Shown here: piece by piece, positions 27,135 through 36,141 of the stretch
How positions within the stretch are numbered: the stretch's first letter is position 1
Layout of the letters: each line of letters begins with the position of its first letter
DNA from: Bog-473 sp963787485
GTDB taxonomy: Bacteria > Actinomycetota > Acidimicrobiia > Acidimicrobiales > RAAP-2
DNA length: 64,000 bases
Assembly: GCA_963787485.1 (NCBI GenBank)
Contig: CAWBDF010000007.1
Location: 558,001 to 622,000 of the forward strand
Direction of reading: 5' to 3'
The notes under the pieces: model-generated
What the model saw: the letters and a program-made list of their open reading frames with translations, nothing else
What the model was told of the DNA's origin: nothing
Database searches by the model: none
Position numbers and translations under genes: made by a program

Positions 27135-27633
27135 GTGGGTTCTCGTCGACGCCGTCCTGGTCGTCACCGCGACGCGCCGCGGCGCGCGCCGCCCGCAAGC
27201 GCGCCAGGGGCGGGAACCGCAACGGTTCTGGTGGGCGTGGAGGCCGGAAGGCCGATACCTGGGCCACGAGACCGAGAAGGTCGATGAGGGCATCGCCGGG
27301 ATCTCGCGTCGAGCGGGGCCGCGGCGGCGGCGCTTCGAGCACTGCGGCCATCCGGCGCGAGGACTCGACGAACTGCTGCATCTCAGGGGTCCGGTGGCGT
27401 TGGGTGAGGCTTCCGGGCCGCGCCGCACTGGCCCGAGCCGCACTGGCCCGAGCCGCACTGGCACGCACCGCTTGGGTGTCGAAGGGCCGGGAGGCCTTCC
27501 GGCCGGCCTTGGACAGCACCTCGTCGGTGAGCTGCGTGAAACTGGCCAGGGAGCGGGCCCGGGGGCCCTTCGGCGTGTGGACCGACTCCCGGATCTCGAA
27601 ACGCCCCTTGGGACGGGCGACCACGTACGCCAT
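27106..27633 (-). CDS. Partner protein of the nucleotidyltransferase, possible antitoxin
   Basis: 175 residues from ATG 27633 (GTG 27651 also in frame). The N-terminus MAYVVARPKGRFEIRESVHT continues into PKGPRARSLASFTQLTDEVL, a basic, probably nucleic-acid- or partner-binding segment. The middle carries a 5-residue repeat, RASAA three times (15-bp DNA unit at 27425-27469). The C-terminus is Arg/Ala/Pro-rich and ends in the junction repeat. No known enzymatic motif. Its tight position before a nucleotidyltransferase suggests an antitoxin or regulator. Real but poorly conserved-looking. Confidence 0.6.
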   Translation of the reverse strand: MAYVVARPKGRFEIRESVHTPKGPRARSLASFTQLTDEVLSKAGRKASRPFDTQAVRASAARASAARASAARPGSLTQRHRTPEMQQFVESSRRMAAVLEAPPPRPRSTRDPGDALIDLLGLVAQVSAFRPPRPPEPLRFPPLARLRAARAAARRGDDQDGVDENPRALTRTDER

Positions 27634-27653
27634 ACCCACTATGTTACCCACTA
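27633..27653 (-). promoter_or_regulatory. 9-bp direct repeat at the start of the putative antitoxin gene
   Basis: On the minus strand TAGTGGGTA occurs twice with a 12-bp period, the second copy ending on the ATG. A TAACAT sequence between them resembles a -10 box. This is the place for an autorepression operator, and the RNA may be nearly leaderless. Inference from pattern. Confidence 0.4.
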
Positions 27654-27866
27654 GAAGCCCACTTGGAGCACTCGCCTCTGGCGCCCTTCAACCCGGGTCC
27701 CCCGGTTTTCGGTCAGTCGGAGGCGACAACCGCAGCCCACGCAACTGGCTGCCCCAAGCACCCGCTCACCCCTGGCGGGTGGCCACCACGAGCAACACCG
27801 GTGGGGTGGCCACCTTGGTCGCCCCGGTCGGGAAGGTCAAGCTGGCGGAGACCGAAGGAGTGTTCC

Positions 27867-30284
27867 GTGGGAGCAATCGGCTTGGTGTTCCACGCCGGGT
27901 TCCGCCGCCGCTGGCGGTCCTGGCTGGCCATCGCGCTCCTGATCGCCGTCGTCGGGGGCCTCGTCCTGGCCGCGGCGGCCGCCGGCCGGCGGACGGAAAA
28001 CGCGTTCCCGCGGTTCGTGGCGGCGCACGGGTTCGACTCCGTCGTCTACGCCACCCGACCGGTGCCAGCGGTCGCCCACCTGCCCGGGGTGGCCTCGGCC
28101 ACGGAGCTGATCCTCCCCGACGCGGGGAATCCGACCTGCGGCTGCGCACACCAGATCAACGACAACGACTTCGTCGTGGCGGTGGTATCGGGCCGGGGCA
28201 GGTCGCCCTTCACGCTCGTCTCCGGCCGGCTGCCCGACCCGTCGAAACCCGACCAGGTGCTCGCATCGTCCACGTTGCAAGAGGACTACGGCGTCCATGT
28301 GGGATCCGTGATCAACGTCCCGTTCGAAGCACCCTCACAGGCCGCCGACTACAACAACCCCAACACGGGGCTCCCAGACCCGCACGGACCCCACCTCGCG
28401 CTGCAGGTGGTCGGGATCGAAGCCACCGAGATCGAGTTCCCTTCCGGGTCCACCCCCGTCTACCTTCTGTATGCCGGTTCGGGGTTCGCGCTCTCGGTGC
28501 TCCCGCATACGGCAGAGGACTACCAGTACTTCGTCCGCCTGCGCCACGGTGCGGCCGGCATCCCCCAGTTCGACGAACACGTCAGCAAACTGAACCTGGG
28601 CATCGGCTCTGTCGGCGCCTCGAGCGAGGACGGCACCGCCGCCACGATCCAGGCGTCCATCCACCCTCAGGCCGTCGGGTGGTGGATCCTCGCCGCGCTC
28701 GCCGCGCTCGTCGGGCTGGCGGTCGTGGGCCAGGCGCTGGCCCGCCAGAGCGCCGTCGAGAGTGAGGACCATCCGACCCTGGTCGCCGTCGGCATGTCCA
28801 GCCGGGAGCTCTTCGCACTCGACATGGCACGGAACCTGGTGGTGGGCCTGGCCGGCGCCGTCGGCGCCGTCGTGCTCGCCACGGCGTTGTCTCCAATCGC
28901 GCCCCTCGGGGAGGCACGACTGGCCGAGGACTCGACCGGAATCGCATTCGACTCGCGCGTGCTCCTGCTCGGAGCGCTCGCCACCGTGGTGGTCGTCCTC
29001 GCGCTGGGCATCTGGCCGGCCCTCCGGGCGGCACGCACCCGGCGCATGGACGAGCGGGTCGGGCCGTCCCGCCCCTCGGCGGTGGTGAGGAACCTGGTCA
29101 CCCTGGGCGCGCCTCCAACCGCGGTGATCGGCGTGCGCAACGCCCTGGAGCGCCGCTCCGGCGGGTCCGCCGTTCCTCTGGGCTCGGCGCTGCTGGGAAT
29201 GGTGTTGGCGGTCTTCGCCTTGTGCGCCACGGGGGTCTTCGGCGCCAGCTTGACCCACCTGACGGCGACGCCACGGCTCTACGGTGACCCGGAGCAGCTC
29301 AGTTTCCAGCCGCCGAACACCGCTCTGCTCACCAGTCTGCAGCGCAACCCGGCCGTGACCGCCGTCACCGAGGGTACCGGCGCGGGGGACGTCACGGTGA
29401 AAGGGAAGATCGTCGGCGCCATCAACGGGACCTCAGTCAAGGGGCCCCTCCTCTTCTCAACGGTGTCCGGGAGTCTTCCGGTCGGCGACGACGAGATCGG
29501 GCTCGGCGTCTCGACCATGCACCTGGTGGGGGCGCGCATCGGTTCGGTCGTCGACATCACGTTCACCACACATACCGGTCACCCCCACACCGAGCCGTAC
29601 CGGGTGGTCTCCCAGGTCTCGTTCCCGCAGTACGGGGGGTTCGTGAGCCTCGGCACGGGGATTCTCCTGACGACGGCCGGTCTCGTCCACGCCGCCTGCC
29701 CTCCGAGTCCCCAGCTCGCTCTGTGCCGGCAGAAGGTGGCCAGCATCAGCACCGGCGGGGTCAGGGTGAGCTTCGTGCCGGGTCCGAGCGGGAAGACGGC
29801 GATGGACCGCTACCTGGCGGCGTACCCCTCCATCACCTCAGAGCCCCTCGCTCCGACCTCCCTGGTCAACTTCGGCGAGGCGGTCGACTTCCCGCTCATC
29901 TTCGGGGCCATGCTGGCCGTCTTCGGTGCCGCGACGCTGGCGCACCTGCTCGTGGTGAGCGTGTCGCGGCGCCGACGAGACGTGGGGCTCTTGAAGGTCC
30001 TGGGCTTCGTCAACCGCCAGGTCGTCTCGACGGTCTCCTGGCAAGCCACCACGTTGGCCCTCGTCGGCGTCGTCGTCGGCGTCCCGCTGGGGCTGGTCAT
30101 TGGAAGGACGGTGTGGAACACCTTCGCCAACGATCTCGGGGTGGTCCCGGTCGCCATCGTGCCGTGGCTGCTCACCGCGGCGATCACCGCCGGGGTCCTC
30201 GTGGGCGCCAACTTCATCGCCATCGCGCCTGCCTTGGTCGCAACGCGGTCCAAGCCGGGCGACCTCCTGCGACCTCTCGACTGA
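27867..30284 (+). CDS. FtsX-type ABC transporter permease without adjacent ATPase
   Basis: 805 residues from GTG 27867, with GAAGGAG 6 nt upstream; the open frame back to 27663 is not coding-like. N-terminal membrane helix (WLAIALLIAVVGGLVLAAAA split 20-40), a large extracellular domain, three or four helices near residues 270-390, a second extracellular domain, and a C-terminal FtsX unit with helices near 680-800 (RRRRDVGLLKVLGFVNRQVV is the cytoplasmic coupling loop). Members export lipids or lipoproteins or act as mechanotransmitters. No ATP-binding gene lies beside it. Confidence 0.82.
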   Translation: MGAIGLVFHAGFRRRWRSWLAIALLIAVVGGLVLAAAAAGRRTENAFPRFVAAHGFDSVVYATRPVPAVAHLPGVASATELILPDAGNPTCGCAHQINDNDFVVAVVSGRGRSPFTLVSGRLPDPSKPDQVLASSTLQEDYGVHVGSVINVPFEAPSQAADYNNPNTGLPDPHGPHLALQVVGIEATEIEFPSGSTPVYLLYAGSGFALSVLPHTAEDYQYFVRLRHGAAGIPQFDEHVSKLNLGIGSVGASSEDGTAATIQASIHPQAVGWWILAALAALVGLAVVGQALARQSAVESEDHPTLVAVGMSSRELFALDMARNLVVGLAGAVGAVVLATALSPIAPLGEARLAEDSTGIAFDSRVLLLGALATVVVVLALGIWPALRAARTRRMDERVGPSRPSAVVRNLVTLGAPPTAVIGVRNALERRSGGSAVPLGSALLGMVLAVFALCATGVFGASLTHLTATPRLYGDPEQLSFQPPNTALLTSLQRNPAVTAVTEGTGAGDVTVKGKIVGAINGTSVKGPLLFSTVSGSLPVGDDEIGLGVSTMHLVGARIGSVVDITFTTHTGHPHTEPYRVVSQVSFPQYGGFVSLGTGILLTTAGLVHAACPPSPQLALCRQKVASISTGGVRVSFVPGPSGKTAMDRYLAAYPSITSEPLAPTSLVNFGEAVDFPLIFGAMLAVFGAATLAHLLVVSVSRRRRDVGLLKVLGFVNRQVVSTVSWQATTLALVGVVVGVPLGLVIGRTVWNTFANDLGVVPVAIVPWLLTAAITAGVLVGANFIAIAPALVATRSKPGDLLRPLD

Positions 30285-30317
30285 GCGCCATACGCTCGCG
30301 GGCGGTCCGTGCCCGGA

Positions 30318-31190
30318 TCAGGTGCTGCTCCCCGGCCCCAGTCCGAGCGCGGCGTAGATCTCCCTGGTCGCGCTCGATGTGTTGAAGGTGTAGAAGTGCA
30401 GCCCCGGCACACCGGTACGAATGAGCCCCGAACAGAGCTCGGTGGCCAGCTCCACGCCCTCTTTGCGGACGGCCTCCGTTCCGCCCCGCTCGTCGGCGGC
30501 GGTGAGGCGGTCCTGCATCCACGTCGGGGCGGCCGCCCCCATGGCGCCCAGGCGACGCATGGTCGAGAGCGAGGTCACCGGCAGAATGCCTGGCAGGACG
30601 GGCCGGTCGACGCCGCGCTGGTGGAGGTCGGCGACGAGGCCCTCGTATTCGGAGGCCTCGAAGAAGAACTGGGTGACGCCGAAGTCGGCCAGCTCGAGCT
30701 TGGCGGCCAGATAGTCGCGGTCACGGGCCCGGTCGGGGGACCGGGGGTGGCAAGCGGGGTGGGCGGCGACCCCGATGGAGAAGCCACCGATGGCCCGGGC
30801 CAGGTGGACCAGCTCCAGGGCGTGGGCCAGCTCGCCCGGTCCCGCCGCCGGGTCTTCGGGTGGGTCACCGCCCAGCGCCATCAGGTTCTCGACGCCGGCC
30901 TTGCGCAACGACACCAGAATGTCGGCCAGCTCGAGGCGTGTGTGGGCGACGCAGATGAGATGCGCCATGGGGACCAGGTTGGTGGTGTGGAGCATGCTCG
31001 TGACCAGGTCGAAGGTGCGCTGGCGCGACTCGGCCCCACCCCGGTAGGTCACGGACACGAACGACGGCTCGAGTGGCTGGAGCTCGGTGAGCGTGCGAGC
31101 CAGGCGGGCGAGCTCCTGGTCGTTCTTGGGGGGGAAGAACTCGAACGAGTAGGTGGGCCCGGCCGCCAGCAGGTCCGCGATCCGTGTCAC
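30318..31190 (-). CDS. metF: Methylenetetrahydrofolate reductase
   Basis: 290 residues from GTG 31190, overlapping the cupin gene by 4 nt. The start YSFEFFPPKNDQEL is the family signature; VTYRGG, ALGGDPPED and FFFEASEYEGLV follow. It reduces 5,10-methylene-THF to 5-methyl-THF for methionine synthesis using FAD. Last gene of the purN-purH-folD-cupin-metF cluster, which gathers one-carbon folate steps. Confidence 0.94.
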   Translation of the reverse strand: MTRIADLLAAGPTYSFEFFPPKNDQELARLARTLTELQPLEPSFVSVTYRGGAESRQRTFDLVTSMLHTTNLVPMAHLICVAHTRLELADILVSLRKAGVENLMALGGDPPEDPAAGPGELAHALELVHLARAIGGFSIGVAAHPACHPRSPDRARDRDYLAAKLELADFGVTQFFFEASEYEGLVADLHQRGVDRPVLPGILPVTSLSTMRRLGAMGAAAPTWMQDRLTAADERGGTEAVRKEGVELATELCSGLIRTGVPGLHFYTFNTSSATREIYAALGLGPGSST

Positions 31191-31621
31191 GTCGCTCTCG
31201 CCTCGGCGTCGGTGTCGGTGTCGGAGCCGGCGTCGGAGCCGGCGTCGGAGCCGGCGTCGACCCGGCCGTAGTCGTCTTCGAGCCGCACGATGTCGTCCTC
31301 GCCGAAGTAGCTGCCGTGCTGGACCTCAATGAGCACCACGTCGGTGTCCCCGTCGTTGGCGATGCGGTGCGCGCCCTGCCGCGGGATGTCGATCGACTCG
31401 CCGGCGTGCAGCTCGGTCACCGCGCCGTCGAGGGTGACGAGTGCCGTGCCCGAGACGATGAACCAGTGCTCGGCCCGCCGGGCGTGGCGCTGGTAGCTGA
31501 GACGCTTGTCCGGATGCACGACCAGGCGCTTGACCTTGTGGTCGGGTGCGTCGTCGTCGAGCACCGTGTAGTTGCCCCACGGCCGCTCCGAGTACTCCCG
31601 CCCCTTCTCCCGCTCACTCAC
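31187..31621 (-). CDS. Cupin protein, phosphomannose isomerase type II C-terminal-like
   Basis: 144 residues. The cupin barrel reads YSERPWGNYTVLDDD, then LSYQRHARRAEHWFIVSG with the metal ligands (QRH, EHW), and AGESIDIPRQGAHRI. This matches the C-terminal isomerase domain of bifunctional mannose-1-P guanylyltransferase/PMI proteins, here standing alone. The C-terminus is an acidic repeat, DAGS three times then DTDTD, from a 12-bp unit at 31221-31256. Substrate is probably a sugar phosphate; its place between folD and metF is unexplained. Confidence 0.8.
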   Translation of the reverse strand: MSEREKGREYSERPWGNYTVLDDDAPDHKVKRLVVHPDKRLSYQRHARRAEHWFIVSGTALVTLDGAVTELHAGESIDIPRQGAHRIANDGDTDVVLIEVQHGSYFGEDDIVRLEDDYGRVDAGSDAGSDAGSDTDTDAEARAT

Positions 31622-31673
31622 GACCGTTCCCGCTCACTCGGTTGCCCGCTCCGCTGCTTGCTCGGATGCCGGC

Positions 31674-32540
31674 TCACGACGGCCGTCCCATCTCCGCGGC
31701 CCGCAGCGCGTTGCGCAACAGCATGGCACGGGTCATGGGCCCCACCCCACCCAGCCTGGGCGTGATCCAACCCGCCACCTCGGCCACGTCCGGGTGGGCG
31801 TCGGGGATCAGCTTGCGGCCCTCGAAGGTGGTCCCGGCCGAGACCACCGCCGCCCCCGGTTTGACCATGTCGGGCGTGAGCAGGTGCGGCCGCCCTGCTG
31901 CCGCCACCACGATGTCGGCGGTCCGCACGATGTCCGCCATGGCCGCCCGGTCGACGCCGGTATGCACGACGGTCACCGCGGCGTTGCAGCCGGGGCGCTT
32001 GAGCGCGAGCAGGTTGGCCAGCGGCCGGCCGATGGTCACCCCACGGCCGATGATCACCACGTGGCGCCCCTCGACCGGGACGTCGTAGGCGTGCAGCAGT
32101 TCCACGATCCCCGCCGGCGTGCACGGCAGTGGACCTGGGGTGCCGAGCACCAGGCGCCCGAGGTTCACCGGGTGCAGCCCGTCGACGTCCTTCTCCGGCT
32201 CCACGGCGAGGAGGACCTGCTCCTCGTCGATGCCGGCGGGCAGAGGCAGCTGCACCAGGAAGGCGCTGACTCCCGGGTCGGCGTTGAAGCGGGCCACCGC
32301 GTCGAGGACTTCCCTCTGGGTGGCGGTGGCCGGGAGGTGCTCGCCCGCCGAAGCGAGGCCGACCTCGGCGCAGTCCTCGTGCTTCATGGCCACGTATCGA
32401 GCACTCGAGACGTCGTCGCCCACGAGGACCGTGCCGAGCCCCACCGTGATCCCCTCGCCGCGCAGCCGGGCGGCGCGGTCAGCCACCTCGGCCCTGATCC
32501 GGGCAGCCACGGCCTCGCCGTCGAGGATGATCGCTCCCAT
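31674..32540 (-). CDS. folD: Bifunctional methylenetetrahydrofolate dehydrogenase / cyclohydrolase
   Basis: 288 residues. The catalytic Lys and Tyr are in SSARYVAMKHEDC; LVQLPLP, then PEKDVDGLHPVNLG and CTPAGIVELL are the family blocks, with the NADP site at VIIGRGVTIGRPLANLL. It interconverts 5,10-methylene-THF and 10-formyl-THF, feeding the two formyl transfers of PurN and PurH next to it. Confidence 0.95.
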   Translation of the reverse strand: MGAIILDGEAVAARIRAEVADRAARLRGEGITVGLGTVLVGDDVSSARYVAMKHEDCAEVGLASAGEHLPATATQREVLDAVARFNADPGVSAFLVQLPLPAGIDEEQVLLAVEPEKDVDGLHPVNLGRLVLGTPGPLPCTPAGIVELLHAYDVPVEGRHVVIIGRGVTIGRPLANLLALKRPGCNAAVTVVHTGVDRAAMADIVRTADIVVAAAGRPHLLTPDMVKPGAAVVSAGTTFEGRKLIPDAHPDVAEVAGWITPRLGGVGPMTRAMLLRNALRAAEMGRPS

Positions 32541-32568
32541 CAGTGCTGTCCCATCGGTCGTTGCCCCA

Positions 32569-34164
32569 TCAGTGCCGGAAGTGGCGTTCGCCGGTCATGA
32601 CCATGGCCAGCCCGGCCGCATCCGCAGCCGCGACCACGTCCCCATCCTTCACCGACCCGCCCGGTTGGACGACGGCGGTCACGCCGGCGTCGGCCAGGAC
32701 GAGCAAGCCGTCGGGGAAGGGAAAGAAGGCGTCGCTGGCCCCTGCGCCGCCCTTGGCCCGTTCGCCGGCCTTCGTGACGGCGATCTCGGCGGCGACCACC
32801 CGCGACTGCTGACCGGCACCCACGCCGACGGCCTGCCCCGCGCTCACCACCGCGATGGCGTTGGAGGTGGTGCGCCCGCACACCCGCCAGGCCAGCACCA
32901 GGTCCCGCCACTCGTCCTCGGTTGGGTGGCGGGTCGTGGCCACCCGCCACTCGCTCCGGGGTGAGACGAAGAGGTCGGCGTCCTGCACCAGGATGCTCGA
33001 GCCCAGGCTGCGCAGCTGACGTGCTGCCGGTTCGGGCGCCGGTCCGGAGAGGATGCGGGTGGCCTTGCGCCGGCCCCGCAGCGTCTCGAGCGCACCCGGC
33101 ACGTAGGAGGGAGCGATGATGACATCGGCCTGCGGCCCGGCGGCCACGGCTCGGGCCACCTCGTCGGTCACCTCGCCACCGATGGCGACCACCCCGCCGA
33201 ACGCGCTCATCGGATCGGCCTCGAGCGCCCGCTCGTAAGCCGTGACCACATCCGCCGCCACGGCGGCACCGCAGGGATTGGCGTGCTTGATGATGGCCAC
33301 TGCCGCCTGCCCCGAGCCTTTGTCACCGTCGGCTGCCGCGTCGGCGGCCATCTCGTGGACGAGCCGCCATGCCGCGTCACCGTCGAAGATGTTGAGGTAC
33401 GACAGCGGCGTCCCGCCGTGCTGGACCATCTCGTCCCACCAGTTCGGCGCGCCAGAGATCCGGTACCGGGCGCCGCGTTGGTGCGGGTTCTCGCCGTAGC
33501 GCAGGACCTCGGCTCGCTCGAGCGCCAAGTGGAGGGTGGCGGGCAGCACGGCGGACAGAGCGGACTCCTCCGCGTCGGCATCGGTGGAGCCGGCGAGGTC
33601 GGCCATCGGCGTCGGACCGCCGGCATCGAGCCAGGCCACGATGGCGGCGTCGTAGGCCGCCGTGTGGGCGAAGGCGGCCCGGGCCAGCCGGCGGCGGGTG
33701 GCGGGCGACAGGGCGCCAGTCTCCCTCAGCTCGGCCAGCACCACGGGGTAGTCGGCAGGCGAGGTGACGATGCCGACGTGCTCGTGGTTCTTGGCCGCGG
33801 CCCGTACCATGGCCGGCCCCCCGATGTCGATCAGCTCGATGGAGGGGTCCGACGAGAACGGGTACAGGTTCGACACGACGAGGTCGATGGGCACGATCCC
33901 GTTGGCCTCCAGGTCGGCCAGGTGCTCGGGCTTCGACCGGTCGGCCAGGATGCCCCCGTGGATCTTCGGGTGGAGCGTCTTGACGCGCCCGCTCAACATC
34001 TCCGGCGATCCGGTCACCTCGGCCACCTCCATCGGCGCGATCCCCGCGTCGCTCAGCGCGGCCGCCGTGTTGCCACTGGCCACCAGCTCCCAGCCGAGGT
34101 CCGACAGCCCCCGGGCCAGCTCGACCAGACCGTCTTTGTCGTACACAGACAGCAGCGCCCTCAC
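32569..34164 (-). CDS. purH: Bifunctional AICAR formyltransferase / IMP cyclohydrolase
   Basis: 531 residues. The N-terminal IMP cyclohydrolase (MGS-like fold) has KTLHPKIHGGILADR and VSNLYPF. The C-terminal transformylase holds IKHANPCGAAV, with the catalytic Lys-His, and SDAFFPFPDG. It performs the last two steps of IMP synthesis. It overlaps purN by 4 nt, so the pair is translationally coupled. The linker region 180-215 is Asp/Ala-rich. Confidence 0.96.
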   Translation of the reverse strand: MRALLSVYDKDGLVELARGLSDLGWELVASGNTAAALSDAGIAPMEVAEVTGSPEMLSGRVKTLHPKIHGGILADRSKPEHLADLEANGIVPIDLVVSNLYPFSSDPSIELIDIGGPAMVRAAAKNHEHVGIVTSPADYPVVLAELRETGALSPATRRRLARAAFAHTAAYDAAIVAWLDAGGPTPMADLAGSTDADAEESALSAVLPATLHLALERAEVLRYGENPHQRGARYRISGAPNWWDEMVQHGGTPLSYLNIFDGDAAWRLVHEMAADAAADGDKGSGQAAVAIIKHANPCGAAVAADVVTAYERALEADPMSAFGGVVAIGGEVTDEVARAVAAGPQADVIIAPSYVPGALETLRGRRKATRILSGPAPEPAARQLRSLGSSILVQDADLFVSPRSEWRVATTRHPTEDEWRDLVLAWRVCGRTTSNAIAVVSAGQAVGVGAGQQSRVVAAEIAVTKAGERAKGGAGASDAFFPFPDGLLVLADAGVTAVVQPGGSVKDGDVVAAADAAGLAMVMTGERHFRH

Positions 34165-34784
34165 CGGGTCATCTCCTTGTGTGCTCCTTTTTCGGTTGTG
34201 TGCGCGATCTCACGCCCCGCTTCGAGCTCGCCCAGCGCCCACGCCACCGTCGCGGGGTACAGCCGGCGCTCGACGACCTTGATCCGCTCGTGCAGCGTCT
34301 CCTCGGTGTCGCCCGCCAGTACGGCCACGGCCTCCTGGGCCAGGATCGGGCCGGCATCCATCTCGAGCGTGGCCACGTGGACCGTGCACCCGGTCTCGCC
34401 GACGCCGGCCGCCAGCGCGTCACGCACGCCGTGCCAGCCCGGGAAGGCCGGCAGCAGGGCCGGGTGCGTGTTGAGGATGCGGTTCGGGAACGCCCGGTGG
34501 ACCACCTCCGTCAAAACGGTGCCGAACCCGGCCATGGCCACCAGGTCGGTCTGACGGCTCACCAGTCGCTCGGTCACCGCCTCCGTGAAGGCGTCGCGGT
34601 CGAAGCTGGCGCCGAACCCGCCGAAGTCGGCCCGGTCCACCAGTTCGGACGCCACGCCGCGCTCGTCCGCCAGCGCGAGCGCCGCGCAGGGACGGTCGGC
34701 GAGGACGGTGACGACCGGGAGCCCGTCGTCGAACATGGCCCGCAGGATCGTCCCGGAACCCGAGACAAGGACCGCGAGGCGCAC
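34161..34784 (-). CDS. purN: Phosphoribosylglycinamide formyltransferase
   Basis: 207 residues. It begins MRLAVLVSGSGTILRAM (phosphate loop) and has the catalytic trio in RILNTHPALLPAFPG (Asn, His) and TLEMDAGPI (Asp). It adds the third-step formyl group of purine synthesis from 10-formyl-THF. First gene of the purine/one-carbon cluster. Confidence 0.95.
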   Translation of the reverse strand: MRLAVLVSGSGTILRAMFDDGLPVVTVLADRPCAALALADERGVASELVDRADFGGFGASFDRDAFTEAVTERLVSRQTDLVAMAGFGTVLTEVVHRAFPNRILNTHPALLPAFPGWHGVRDALAAGVGETGCTVHVATLEMDAGPILAQEAVAVLAGDTEETLHERIKVVERRLYPATVAWALGELEAGREIAHTTEKGAHKEMTR

Positions 34785-34852
34785 GAGGCCAATCTAGTGG
34801 TCGTGCTGCGTGGCGCCGGGTGCCCGTCCCGCTGCCGGCGGCGCTCCACGCT

Positions 34853-36022
34853 TCATGCCGCCGGCAGCCCCGATTCGGGAGGTGGTGGCCGTTGTTGCCG
34901 CCCGGGTGGCACCTGTTTCCGTCGCTCCTTCTGCTCTCGTTGGTAACGCAACCGGTTGTGGAAGCCGCAGAGCAGGCGCCCGTTCTCCTGGGCCGTCAGC
35001 CCACCAACGGACCACGGCTCGATGTGGTCGACCTGGCAGTCCTCGGCCGGCTCGAAGCAGTCTGGATGCGTGCACATCCGGTCCCGCAGCTCGATGGCCC
35101 GGCGGGTGCCACCGGTGAAGAGGCGGGCCCGCACACTGACGTCGATCCGGTTGCCCAACCGGAAGATGGCCCGCTCGAAATAAGCCGAGGTCATCCACGG
35201 GTCGAGGACCGAAGGGGCAACGACCGTCCCGCGCTCGAGCTCGCAGATCCGACCGTGAATCGTCTCGTACCCGACGAACACACTGAAGAGCGGAGCCGGG
35301 CGGACGCCGTCGGCGGGTGCCGTGCGACTTCGGGTGGCCATCTCGACCAGTGCGTCGGCGCGGCGCTGTCCCGACGTGCGAGTCAGCTCGTCGAGGCGAG
35401 GAGTACGGTCCAGGCGTTCCCGCGCCTCGGCGCAGTCCTGCTCGAACAGCTCGTGCTCGATCCGGTTGAGCTCACTCGAGACGATGGACCCCGAGATCGG
35501 GTCGAGGGTCATCTGCCCCAGCCACATGCCCCCCATGCTGGGCTCCAGGAAGACGGTCCGCGCGTCCCGGCGTGCCATCTCGTCGTCGTCGGCTCCCTCG
35601 GGATCGGCCAGCTGCTTCCAATAGGACAGGGCCCGGAAGAAGTCCTCGAAGCCCATCTGCGCCGCCTGGGTGACGAGCATCTCCTCGTCCCGCTCCATGG
35701 CCGCTTCGGTGCGGTGGCGGCGTGCCCCGGCGATCGCCTTCGCCTGCTCGCTGCCGATTCGGCCCTCTCGCCAGGCGTCGGCACTCCGGGGAAGGTCGCA
35801 CAGAGCCCGCCCAAGGCGGACGCGCCGACGGGCGGACGCGTGAGACACGCGACACCGACGAGCGACCCAGGCCGCCGCGGTCTTGGCGCCGTCCGCCACC
35901 CATTCATGGCCGGTCTCGAATGCGCCGGTCGCCTCGGTGACGAAGGCCTCGAACCGCGAAAGGTGGCGGTGGAGCTCTTCAATCGAGTTCCCGTCGGCGT
36001 GCGCCTCGGGGCCCGACTCCAT
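34853..36022 (-). CDS. HNH endonuclease, DUF222 (13E12-type) family, N-terminus frameshifted
   Basis: 389 residues in the surviving frame from ATG 36022. The DUF222 domain covers most of it (SIEELHRHLSRFEAFVTEA is residues 14-32; CRVSHASARRRVRLGRAL follows), and the HNH nuclease is at the end: CTHPDCFEPAEDCQVDHIEP, then NGRLLCGFHNRLR. The natural start is probably ATG 36089, which encodes MEAAAAVRTKELAAFADAL in another frame; a 10-bp tandem duplication between them breaks the frame. Whether ATG 36022 is used is unknown, as it lacks a ribosome site. Members spread in actinobacterial genomes in multiple copies. Confidence 0.8.
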   Translation of the reverse strand: MESGPEAHADGNSIEELHRHLSRFEAFVTEATGAFETGHEWVADGAKTAAAWVARRCRVSHASARRRVRLGRALCDLPRSADAWREGRIGSEQAKAIAGARRHRTEAAMERDEEMLVTQAAQMGFEDFFRALSYWKQLADPEGADDDEMARRDARTVFLEPSMGGMWLGQMTLDPISGSIVSSELNRIEHELFEQDCAEARERLDRTPRLDELTRTSGQRRADALVEMATRSRTAPADGVRPAPLFSVFVGYETIHGRICELERGTVVAPSVLDPWMTSAYFERAIFRLGNRIDVSVRARLFTGGTRRAIELRDRMCTHPDCFEPAEDCQVDHIEPWSVGGLTAQENGRLLCGFHNRLRYQREQKERRKQVPPGRQQRPPPPESGLPAA

Positions 36023-36042
36023 CAGCGCGTCGCAGCGCGTCG
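36023..36042. repeat. 10-bp tandem duplication causing a frameshift
   Basis: cagcgcgtcg at 36023-36032 is repeated exactly at 36033-36042. Removing one copy joins the frame from ATG 36089 to the HNH gene frame, giving FADALMESGPEAHADG, which restores the usual family N-terminus. Confidence 0.9.
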
Positions 36043-36141
36043 GCAAATGCCGCCAACTCCTTAGTTCGCACCGCGGCCGCTGCCTCCATGCGTCAGAGCA
36101 AATCACGGGGTTGTGACACCCCATGGCCCTCTCGAGCGAGG

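Noticed and set aside
27663..27866. N-terminal extension of the FtsX permease
   Set aside because: Pro/Trp-rich, not family-like, while GTG 27867 has a good ribosome site and begins a normal membrane anchor.
26463..30284. A mobile element covering the toxin-like pair and the lone permease
   Set aside because: No transposase, integrase, terminal repeats or tRNA was seen at the borders.
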